From Phoronis ovalis (lineage: Eukaryota > Phoronida > Phoronidae): a stretch of 10,605 nucleotides of DNA. Each line of letters starts with the position of its first letter. The first letter of the stretch is position 1. Position numbers and translations under genes: made by a program. This document shows, piece by piece, positions 1 through 9,300 of this stretch. The stretch lies in the NCBI GenBank assembly GCA_028565635.1, contig JAOXYB010061846.1, positions 1-10,605 on the forward strand. The letters are read 5' to 3'. The notes beneath the pieces were generated by a model. The model made no database searches and had not been told where the DNA came from. It worked only from the letters and a program-made list of their open reading frames with translations.

Positions 1-53
1 CAACCAAAAAAGCCAGCGCCAAGGAGGAAAAAAGAAAAAATCATAAATTTAAG
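1..53 (+). CDS. Candidate preceding exon of the unknown gene (basic)
   Basis: Frame 1 is open across the 53 bases and reads QPKKPAPRRKKEKIINL, then AG. A GT follows (AAG|GTTTTC, a weak donor). The two leftover bases join the first C of the exon at 314 to make Ser, exactly the phase needed. Frame 3 is also open to a stop at 108-110, so the call rests on phase and on composition only. Confidence 0.42.
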
Positions 54-313
54 GTTTTCGCACTACTTTCCGCAGGGCCAGCTTCTTCACTAGCACTGTG
101 ATTTAAATCAATTGTGACCTTATGCCATATCCTAAAATGCATATTTAAAGTTTTTATGCTTGTGCACACTTGAATTGAAATATAGCATTTTTCAGAGACA
201 TACATTTGCTTGGAATTTTCTTAAACGTAGTACTTATTTGGTATCAAGTGTGATATAATGAGGAATCAGATATTTTAATTTTGTAACAAAAATAATTTAA
301 AAACACTTTACAG
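54..313 (+). other. Putative intron of the plus-strand gene
   Basis: AT-rich, many stops in all frames, ending TTTACAG. Nothing else recognised. Its 5' end depends on the candidate exon 1-53. Confidence 0.4.
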
Positions 314-456
314 CTCAAAAATGCCATATGGCTTAAGTGATGACAGATTAGTGAATGCAGCGCATACAAATCTTCGTTCATATGTCACAGTTAATCGCCC
401 AACTATCAGTCGTTTGCCAACAAAGACGCAGTATGATAGACCCAACTCTGCTGGAG
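314..456 (+). CDS. Unknown gene, exon with MPYGLSDDR motif
   Basis: The exon follows TTTACAG and precedes GTAAAT. One base completes an upstream codon, 47 codons follow, and one base (G) is carried on. It is the least low-complexity part of the protein, hence the best query for finding relatives. Confidence 0.72.
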
Positions 457-1262
457 GTAAATAAATATTTAGCTGTGGCTTCTGTTACACTTTAGTTTGA
501 TACAAACGTGTAATATTCTTTTCTATATGCCATGCCATGCCATTTTCTAATACAGCTATCAAAGCTTACTTTGCATTAGCATTAAGTCTTGTCTTTAATT
601 TTCACTCAGCTAACGATTTGGTTATATACCTTTTCATGTTTAAATTAGGTGTTATTTAAATGCAGTAAAACACTTTTGGACTAAATTTGTATAATTATTA
701 TAAGTACAATATTATTTTGAACAGCCGCAGAAGAAAAACGTCATCTAACTACTCCATTACACACTCCACATCCTCCAAGCAGTGCTGGTACAAAGAGTGT
801 ACATACTCGTGGAAAGTCTGTTGAGAGTGATTTACCTCCGACTTTACCAAGTACATCACCATTACCACCAATATCCCCTCAGAAGTCAACATTGTCAACA
901 CAGAGACCCAACAGTACACCTTTAGCAAAAACTGATAGTAATTTAGGTATGTGTTTCAGAATAAGATAATTACTTTAAAAATATTATTACATAATTTTAT
1001 TGTATACATAATATGATCGTTAGAAGTTGGAATTAATCTTGCTTTTAGTGTAGTATCATGGAGCGTTTGTGTCAACGGTTCTTACAATTTCATTACAGAG
1101 CGACCAGTTCCACCAAGAAGTCCACCAGGTTCGTCACTGCGACCATCACCTCCACCTATTGATGGCATAGAAACACCACAGCTAAATAATAATAACAACA
1201 AAGTTAATTCCAGGCCAACATCTCAAGCAAGTGATCAGGGTATAGTTTTAGATGAAAGTTAA
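314..1262 (+). CDS. C-terminal part of an unrecognised Pro/Ser/Thr-rich protein (three exons, 5' partial)
   Basis: I do not recognise this gene. Exons 314-456, 725-946 and 1099-1262 join in one frame to give 175 residues and TAA at 1260-1262. Splice sites are TTTACAG/GTAAAT, AACAG/GTATGT and ATTACAG. Exon 314-456 encodes SKMPYGLSDDRLVNAAHTNL and a segment with TVNRPTISRLP; the next has about 13 prolines in 73 residues (LPPTLPSTSPLPPISP); the last has RPVPPRSPPG, RPSPPP and a run of five Asn, ending GIVLDES. There is no membrane segment or compact domain, so this is probably a disordered tail; the PxxP clusters could bind SH3 or WW domains (inference). ATG at 321 is open upstream to the acceptor, and a candidate earlier exon fits the phase, so the protein probably starts outside the window. 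It faces TMEM63 tail to tail. Confidence 0.75.
527..541 (+). repeat. Pentanucleotide microsatellite (ATGCC)x3
   Basis: Three perfect ATGCC copies within the 457-724 intron of the plus-strand gene. That intron and the 947-1098 intron hold nothing else recognised. Confidence 0.7.
725..946 (+). CDS. Unknown gene, proline-rich exon
   Basis: The exon follows AACAG and precedes GTATGT; 2+219+1 bases. It is basic and Pro/Ser/Thr-rich throughout with no stop. An alternative acceptor at 730 (GCAG) would remove two residues in frame-neutral fashion. Confidence 0.75.
1099..1262 (+). CDS. Unknown gene, last coding exon
   Basis: The exon follows ATTACAG and continues into the 3' UTR. Residues ERPVPPRSPPG through GIVLDES and TAA. 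The run AAT AAT AAT AAC AAC gives five Asn and is likely a variable microsatellite in coding sequence. Confidence 0.75.
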
Positions 1263-1273
1263 AGACATAGTTG

Positions 1274-1295
1274 CTACTAAAGTGCACTTTTGTAG
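1274..1295 (+). repeat. Imperfect palindrome just after the stop codon
   Basis: The core AAAGTGCACTTT (1279-1290) is a perfect 12-bp palindrome; CTAC and GTAG flank it outside a single T/T mismatch on each side, making a 22-bp dyad beginning 12 bases after TAA. Confidence 0.6.
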
Positions 1296-1512
1296 TGACC
1301 TGTTTTTAGAAATTTTTAAAAACAAATGCTGTAGTCATAATTATATGTAAAGTATGCTTTTACAATGCATTCCATCCAGTTTTTAGATATATTTATTGAA
1401 AATGTTATGTTATATTTAATAACATTTAGTTAGTTGAGCTGCTGATAATCATGTGTTAATGCCAAAGTGTTTAAGTACAAGCTTCATTCAGTAAAGATGG
1501 AAGCATGGATCA

Positions 1513-1520
1513 TGTAAATA
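1513..1520 (+). promoter_or_regulatory. Pumilio response element-like TGTAAATA
   Basis: Exact match to UGUANAUA, the recognition site of PUF-family RNA-binding proteins, inside the 3' UTR. One 8-mer in AT-rich sequence can occur by chance. Confidence 0.3.
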
Positions 1521-1613
1521 TGTGAAGCATAACCAAGTATTTTTGAAAAGCTTCAATCTGTGATAAGAAATATTGTACATGCTGTATTGTTTGTGATAGA
1601 ATGCTTGTATCTA

Positions 1614-1622
1614 TTATTTATT
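1614..1622 (+). promoter_or_regulatory. AU-rich element nonamer TTATTTATT
   Basis: Matches the UUAUUUAUU destabilising nonamer in the 3' UTR, about 90 bases before the poly(A) signals. AT-rich background makes chance likely. Confidence 0.25.
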
Positions 1623-1711
1623 GTATTATTTTTAATACAAATATGACGTCATATAGCTGAATACTCTTATTTTTTGTTGGTGGATTCCATGTTGCTTACC
1701 AAAAAGAAAGT

Positions 1712-1723
1712 AATAAAAATAAA
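1712..1723 (+). promoter_or_regulatory. Two adjacent poly(A) signals AATAAA
   Basis: AATAAA at 1712-1717 is followed directly by a second at 1718-1723, about 450 bases after the stop. G/T-containing sequence follows at 1740-1755. This is the most likely 3' end of the plus-strand transcript. Confidence 0.65.
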
Positions 1724-1745
1724 CCATCGATTAGAATTATGTATG

Positions 1746-2235
1746 CTGAGTTGCATTATCTACAATAATTTCAACCTTCATATCTGAATTTGTTTGGAAT
1801 TTTCCACAGCAGTTGATTAAGCATAATGTCTGCTATAAAGTTGTTGTATGAACCAATAAGCATTATTTTGTATAATTCACATTTTTAGGTACTATGCCCC
1901 TTGATATCATGGTTGCAAAAGTGGGACTGCAGATTCTCTGACATAAGACAATTTATACAGCTAACAGAAATATTACAAAGCAATAATTAAAGTTTAATCA
2001 TCTATGTGTAAAATTATATGGAACAATAAGACATTATTGCACAGTACAACATAACAAAACAAAAATAACTGTCGGCAAAAACATTGGTACATTATATGTT
2101 CAAAAGATTAAAAACAAACTATCATTACATTAAAATTTTGCAAAATACAGTATTAATAGCAAATCTTGATTGGTGAAATGCATATAGTACTATTTACATA
2201 TTCATACCATATTAAACTTAAGTTCATGTATCACA
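1746..2235. other. Intergenic region between convergent 3' ends
   Basis: AT-rich with no open frame of note, no RNA gene recognised and no repeat seen. If TMEM63 uses its proximal poly(A) signal, the gap extends to about 2605. Confidence 0.6.
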
Positions 2236-2255
2236 GATTTAAATTCTAGTTCTTG

Positions 2256-2261
2256 TTTATT
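2256..2261 (-). promoter_or_regulatory. Distal poly(A) signal AATAAA, alternative for TMEM63
   Basis: Second minus-strand AATAAA, about 370 bases beyond the first; its use would lengthen the 3' UTR to about 950 bases. Confidence 0.3.
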
Positions 2262-2609
2262 GTTGCAGCTTTGGTTGACACTACTGAATACAATTGAAAT
2301 ATAAGACAATTGTTTAATTGGTAACATGTGCTTGCATAGATTTCTTTTTCCTAAGATATGTTAGTGATTGTCTTAAGGAACAAAAATTTCTCAAAACCTA
2401 ACCTAACTCGAGATATCCAGCTCATATTTTAAGTAGTTCAAATTCTTAGTTGTGGTGCAAGCTGCATCCGTTTTGATGCAAAATTTCAATAAAACTACTT
2501 CATTGTCTAGCATCAAGTTAACTGCATCATCATCTACCAATCATCTCATACCAACGGAAAACTGTGATGTTACGAGTTTAAACTATACATCTCGTACTAC
2601 ATACTGTGC

Positions 2610-3187
2610 AGCAATATCTAGTACATTTTTATTTGCTGCGAGATGAGAAAGAAGTTGCTGTAGCCAAATATAAAAAATCTACATTCTTTGCATATAAATT
2701 CGATTAATTTCAAAAAATATGGTATATACACAAATATGTAAAACAGCACAACCTATAAATTCTTTGGAATCAAACGGAGTTTGTGCTCACAATTCACCCA
2801 TAGAGTTGCAATTTCTAAAGCTGGAGTAATACAAAGCAGTAAATAATTTAATTGCACCAAGTGTAATGTCACCAACACTAAGCAATACTTAGAATTGTAA
2901 TAGTTTCATCACATTCTTACTTTTCAGAAGGACCCTTTCTCATTGTAGTTTCTGAATTTTGCCACTAGGGTGATATCAATGCTGTATTCTTGTATTGTCA
3001 AATGTTCATATCGTAATTTGCAATGAACTGAACGCTGACACCAATTTTTCTAAATTTATCTTTTAGTCTTTCTCTGGTGGACAAAACATGACACTTACTA
3101 ACGGTCCAATAGCTTTCTTAAAATTCTTATTATATGCGCACAATCATGTTTCTCCCATCTTTTATGGAATGTCTTTACTGAAATCAA
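2610..3187 (-). other. TMEM63 3' UTR (minimum extent)
   Basis: Downstream of the stop, reading toward lower coordinates, the first canonical AATAAA on the minus strand is at 2633-2628, implying cleavage near 2605-2615. An ATTAAA variant lies earlier at 2852-2847. The plus-strand open frame at 2452-2646 lies here and shows no protein-like composition. The end point is inferred. Confidence 0.5.
2628..2633 (-). promoter_or_regulatory. Poly(A) signal AATAAA, candidate for TMEM63
   Basis: First canonical hexamer downstream of the TMEM63 stop, about 555 bases into the 3' UTR. Confidence 0.45.
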
Positions 3188-3394
3188 TTATCTTCTGTAA
3201 CCATAATCTTCGTTGATTCTTGAATCAGTATCTGAGATATCATCAGCACCTTCAGTGAGCGAGCTTTCATCATCTGTGTGATGTGTAACATTTATATGTA
3301 TGGCCCCATAAGAACCTGCAGGGCTAACATGTGATGACACGTCGCCATTGAATGACATTCTTAACTCATCTTTCAGGATGTTAGGTACAAATGG
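3188..3394 (-). CDS. TMEM63: TMEM63 terminal coding exon 14
   Basis: The acceptor is ATGTTTTAG. Residues 528-595 then TAA at 3190-3188. It begins [18 protein letters not shown]; the PFVP-vL motif also occurs in vertebrate TMEM63 tails. It ends in an acidic Ser/Asp region ([18 protein letters not shown]) with several sites of the casein kinase 2 type, and a short basic end YGYRR. Confidence 0.92.
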   Translation of the reverse strand, partial: PFVPNILKDELRMSFNGDVSSHVSPAGSYGAIHINVTHHTDDESSLTEGADDISDTDSRINEDYGYRR

Positions 3395-6300
3395 CTAAAA
3401 CATAAGAAGATAAGATCATACAATAACAGTTATAATTGTGAATAATTTTATTTGCATTTTGATTCATCAAAAAAGATGAGCCTCCCTTGATGGTTGTCGG
3501 CCTACAAGGAGTATCAGAAAAACAAATTTTTTATCTTATCTTCAGATGTGAAAAACAATATTTATTTATGAAAACTCGCAAAATAAAAATCTGTACCATT
3601 TGAAAGCAATTATTATATTTTCACTTAAGAAACTAATACTTTATTCCAAATTAGCTTGAATCACTAACAGCACCAACTCTGGTTCTAAACCAAACTTACA
3701 ACCTTACAAGCTAAGGCAATGATGCAAGACATAGGTCATAGGTCATAGGATGGCCAAAAGCAGTGGAGTTAGGTTATTTCCAAAGCACTTTTGGAGGAGC
3801 ACAGATGGGACTGTTAGCAATAAAATCTACTACTGCACTAGCAATAATGAATCCAGGGTTTTATAACATCAGCAATAAGCAAAATATCTATGATCTACAT
3901 GTACTGGGGATATGCCAATGCCAGAGTATGTTTCTTACCTCACCACCAATCAAGTCAGTTAGCTCAATATTGGTATTAGTAACAGAGTCATTATTTTGAC
4001 TCGCATTCAAAGGCTGTAAAATTGTCAATTATAATAAATAAATGTTAGCAATGTGGAAAAAGGTCAAAGTGATACAACCACAATTCAGTTAAATGAAAAG
4101 AGTCATTTTTATGATATAGAAAAGTCAAAAGGAGGGAATAATTTTGAACTAGTCTTTACTTCCATGAGGATGGATGTTCACCTTGACCTTACAATATTAT
4201 ATCCAGACACAATCAGTACCTGTGATATATGAGATGGTTGCTTATAATTAATTTCATCCTCATCCATATCATCATCCACATTCTCAAAGTGCTGCATAAT
4301 AAGACAGTTATCATCATATCATAAGTGTCATGAAATTGAGGAGTAGTATAGAAGTACGTAATGCAACTAGTAGATAAATTTAAACAGTCAATATACTACA
4401 TATTAACAAAACAATTCTACTGTAACTTGATAATATGAAAAAACAAAACCGCATTATAAGCTGGTACCACAACAATAAACATACAGCAAAAATAAAATAT
4501 TAATAATGACCATATAATTATATTTGATATTTAATTTCAGAACTACAATTGTTAAATTTTTACCTTGTAACTGTGACCTTTACGTATCTTAAACAAACCA
4601 AAGAAAATTCTACCCACAAATAAGATAATGGTAGCGATCAACGCTATCATAACCACTACTGATATTCCCATAAACAACTCTGAAAGGTAGAAACACAGCA
4701 GACAAATTAGTTATTTTACAAGGTGTCTATGCAAGATATACAAGATTTCATGCTTTGTAACTCACAAACAGTCTGTGAAATCAACCAGCTAAGACTATAT
4801 TTCGAATATTTATTTGATTGACAGCAACTGAGGGTAGAACACTTTCGTGCTGAAAACTGTAAGTGAATCTGGTAGAAAATTGTTGTTATAGGTTACTATT
4901 TTGTGCACCCGACTGTGACAAGTATCCTTTTAACTTTTAAATGCAAAGCACTTTTGTGAGGCCTGCTGCATATGAACAAAACAAAATAAAATTAAGTTCT
5001 TTTTCGTTATTTATGTCATAAATTAACAATTACCACATTCTCCATATAAATACAACAATACAAGAAATATATTATTATTGTTTAACTTGTAATCTTTTTC
5101 ATATATTATTCCCAAGCATGCACAAGTAATCTGACTTTCTAGTAATGTATTAATTTCTGGTCTGTGCACATATATCAAAACAAAGAGGTGTTCAACCGAA
5201 TGTTATATTCAGTGTCAAATTTCACTTACCTGATCGTAATAACAAGAAGAACAATATATTGAAAAGAAGTAGTATTAGCGAAACCATTACGTAGTTAATG
5301 GCACTACTGTGGGTCTGTCTTTCTACTTTTGACGCTGCATAGGCGAAATATAAGTTATGTCTATCCACAGCATGTTTCAACAGTAAATAAATGAGTCCTG
5401 CAACAGAATAATTAAGGTAACTAATTTTTTTAATGTAATTTCCTAATTTTGTAATCATATGTGTGTGGTCAAATCAAGTGTTCTCCCTTCAGTGTCATGC
5501 TCCTTGTTCACAGACTGCATCATTCAACACTCCATGGTTAAAATTCCAAATTATTTATAGCATTAACATCAATCTCCTATCCAAGCAACTTAAACATTTT
5601 TTAAACAATATCTTGGCATGCTTATTTTTAAATAAAGTAATATAAATAACACATTTAAAACAAATTTGGCTACTTACCAAAAGGTGTTATTAGAGGACAA
5701 GGGATGCTATAAACAATAACAGTGCCAAATGTACATAACAACCAGGCATAGTTCTGTCCATACTGAAACTCCCAAAGCACTTTCTGAAAATAACAAATGG
5801 CAGAAATTTTTCAGTTTGATTATAGAATGAACACTACTGACATTATAATTCAACTAACTTGTTAATTTCTTTACAGTTATTCATACGCTCAAGAAACCAA
5901 TCTCAGAACCAACATTGCTTTATATATTCTCATTTTATGTCAATCTTACATGCATAACACTTTATAATGGATGAAAAAACAAGGGAAAAAATAGCAAACT
6001 TTGGCAGATGGCACCATCCCAATTTTACAGCTGAAGAATATTAAAATTCCTCGCAAAATATGAAACATTATCAACAGCACCTTGATTTTCACTTTGTTAA
6101 AAAGCAATTTTTTTGCAATCAATTTAATACAGCTCACTTTTCTGATAGAGGTTCTTTCTGCTGCTGACCTAGCACACATCATTCTGAAGATGAACATAAA
6201 CAGCTCAGGAAATCGTATAAGTTCTAATCCCGTTCCTATAAAAGCTGAGGTGATTATATAGTTGACAAAGAAAGCACCATTATCTGGCAGGAAAATGCAT

Positions 6301-9300
6301 CTGTAAAAAAATATATTTAGTAAAATGACTTTATTACTCTAACAAGCTGGAAAAAGACTACTTGCAGGAGTTTGTTTTCAATACATTACTTAATCACAAT
6401 GAATTTGTTTCTAGTGTTTTCTATTAGCTTGCCTACCACAGATGAAATCAGTTAATCTTTTAGTAAAGATTAATGTTTGCTAATTAAAATGCAAAAAAAT
6501 GCTAATGTTTAGGCTTTCATTAAAATTTCCAGTAAGCTATTTAATACGTGTAGGCAAAATGAACTCATTCAACCACTTCCACAATTCACGGCAGTTCATA
6601 AATAGACGATTCTACAATTCACCATTATGATAGTTCACTAATAAACAGTCACCATGAAAGGTGGAACTGATTGGTTTCATTTACCTACACCATTTGCACT
6701 TGGTGAAAGGCAAATAACTTATTAGTACTTTTATATGTAAAATATATGTTAAAATATCACAAACCTCCATCTAAAAGCTTCAGTTTCTCCATTAGATGAT
6801 AGTAAGTATTCAAAAAGTGCTTTGGCACTAGTTAACCCTAATGATGGTAAGACTAGAGTCATCAACATAAGGAACGTGAAACATTTCAACATCACTGCTT
6901 GATGTTCAGATGACCTACAATTCAAAATCTGAGTTTTGAAATTTATGTAAGTATATTGATCTTTTACGTTCAAAATCAAGCTGATTTGGAAAGCGCTGCA
7001 ATTATTTCACAATTTATGGATAAAATTCATTCGATGTTTACCCTTTTTTCTGATTCACTAACTCAGAAACAGACTAGAACTTCATGCTCTCTGTATGTTT
7101 AATTATACAGTATAAATTAGTTAATATTACATTGCAGAGAAGAGTGACAAACAAAAGCATTATTACCTTGTCCAATGTCCTATTAACTGGTCTGAGTAAT
7201 ACACAATATATGGTAGTAAAGCTGAAAATGTCCATAGTAACACTGTTGGCAAAAATTGCACCAATACAGGACTCTGAAAATAATAAACAATAGCTTAACA
7301 AAGGAGAAAACTTTTATTTGCTCTACTGTTATATTATAATGTGAGTTTTCCCGACCAAAATTTTCAGGTAAAAAAGAATCACACGTACACATTTTATTTC
7401 CACTCATTCATTATTTTTGTACATATAGCCGCAATTCATAATTGTTGAGCGTCATTTTGGGATCAAGAGACTTTATTTTTCACCAGTGCTCTCCATAAAA
7501 TATTGCCAAAAACAATCTAATCTCCTAGTAAAGATCCTGCCAACTGATAGGAATGTAAGTTTAAAATAATTACTGTAAATTTGTTCAAAATTTTAAAAAG
7601 TCACTATTTATTTATTTACTGTATATTATAAGTAAAACTAGTCAGAATTAAAGTACCCATTCAATCTGTATTCATTTGTAATACATTAAGGCCATCTTTT
7701 GTCCGTTGCAAACCTTGTGAACGTACTGTCTGCCTTACTCTTTGATGTGGTCCACTGGTCACAATGAAGAGTTTGTGTGAAAGTCTTTTCCTTTATATCC
7801 TTTAATTCCCGATTTTGAAATACCAGCTAATACATGATGCCATTTTCAAGGTACTCATTATACACCATTTGTAACAAGCATGATGCAAATTTTAATGCTT
7901 ATTTACAACACAGTGATCAGCAGCCAAACGGATAAGAACACTGGACTGTTTCATGACCGTGCATAACGGCTGTGTGTTGGAATCTAGCCAGAACCACAGT
8001 TTACTTCTTTTTTCAATTAAAAGTAAACTACAGTTTCCCCAGATTTCATTAGTCTAACTATACCATTTGAACTGCAGATGATGATTCAGTAAGATATTTT
8101 TAAAACTTTCTTTCTGCCTTACTGTTGGCCGTAATTTACAGGTATCACTTACTTTTACTTACAGTCAGATAGAACTACAAACTTACATGTAGGTCGTCAA
8201 TTTTCTTCTTATAGTCAAAATCATCCAAAGTATTCATTAATAAAGATGGCGTTGTCATAAAAAATAACACAACTGTTACAACTGCATTGATAAGTATAGC
8301 CTTAATCCACCAGTAAGTAGGATGAAGAGATAAATTTTCCCTAAAAATAAGAAAAAAGCACAAAAATTAATAAACGTTTGCATGCACTTGAGTAACGATT
8401 TTAAATGTTCCCAAATTTTGCATTTTGTGAATGAACAATCACTCAGACAATTCTCCGCACTCCTTCACAAAACGAGGAATGGGAATGTTTGGGTTCAAGA
8501 CCAATTGCCCACGTAAATAATCCATAATCAAATTCTGCAGTATCAGAGGGACACATAGAATTTATTTACAGAAGATGAACTGCATATTTTCGGTTAACTA
8601 AATAAAAGCAAATCAAGAATATTGTAGTCACAATTTAGCATTTTCAAAAAGTATGGACTTCACTGGGTTACATAACTTTGATTCAAGAACTAAGAAAGTC
8701 ATTACAGCCGGAAAAATAACTATTTCATATGGGTCCAGCTTGAAACTCCTACCAGTAAATATCTTCTGGAGTTGGAGCATATTCAGCATACCACATAATG
8801 GAGTCAATTTCTACACTCAGTGAAGACAACTGAGGAAGTCTTGAGCAACGAATATATGAAGGTTTCATATCTTCATAGATTCTGTTAAAAAAAAGATTTT
8901 TTTAGCATGTACACTATTTAGAGTTATTATGAAGATTGAGCCATCAATTTAATATGTAAAATTGGTAAGTAATACACTATGTAGGAATAATGATTTAGAC
9001 CAAATGAAGGAAATTCCTAAATGCAGGTAGTATAAGAGAATTAAACTAAAAAACTTACACCTGTGCCATCATGTCAGTTTGGAAGGTAACAAAACCTATT
9101 CCCACACATTTTTGGTATGCTGTTGCTTTGGACTTCTCCACTTCCTCAGTCAGTCTTTTTTCTTCCTCTGCATAGTACTGTATTGCATCAACCTATCAAC
9201 AGCAAAAAAACCTTAAATAATAACCAAATAACTCAAAATGACAAAATATTTGTATAAAAACTAGATTTTTTTAGTACTTAGTAGCAAAATAATAGTAAGC

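Larger units (their letters stand above)
1263..1745 (+). other. 3' UTR of the plus-strand gene
   Basis: From the stop to the paired poly(A) hexamers. It holds a 22-bp imperfect palindrome at 1274-1295, a Pumilio-type site at 1513-1520 and an AU-rich nonamer at 1614-1622. No coding sequence is visible. Confidence 0.6.
7274..8186 (-). other. Largest TMEM63 intron seen whole, with tRNA-like insert
   Basis: 913 bases between exons 6 and 5. It carries the tRNA-like sequence (about 7914-7990) and a hairpin (7998-8029) on the plus strand, plus a short TTTA run near 7605-7618. No open frame is supported. Confidence 0.85.

Noticed and set aside
1284-1290. GCACTTT, a match to the vertebrate miR-17 family seed target
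   Set aside because: It is part of the palindrome, the organism appears to be an invertebrate, and a seven-base match has no weight alone.
2395-2408. CCTAACCTAA resembling the TTAGG telomere unit
   Set aside because: Only two copies with no further array; chance.
2452-2646. 64-codon plus-strand open frame
   Set aside because: Ser/Thr-rich chance composition, no splice or family support, and it lies in the likely 3' UTR of the minus-strand gene.
3763-3999. 78-codon plus-strand open frame
   Set aside because: It spans an intron and the antisense of TMEM63 exon 13; no protein-like pattern.
5946-6197. Long minus-strand open frame running from exon 8 into the next intron
   Set aside because: A strong GTGAGC donor and the in-frame conserved TM7 exon show normal splicing; the read-through part does not match the family.
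6581-6640. Possible tandem repeat with ACAATTCAC and AGTTCA words
   Set aside because: The two words recur at different spacings (33 and 39 bases) and intervening sequence does not align.
8489-8504. Perfect B-box consensus GTTCAAGAC with a TTGG/CCAA stem
   Set aside because: No acceptable A box upstream and no other tRNA arms; the nine-base match alone is weak.
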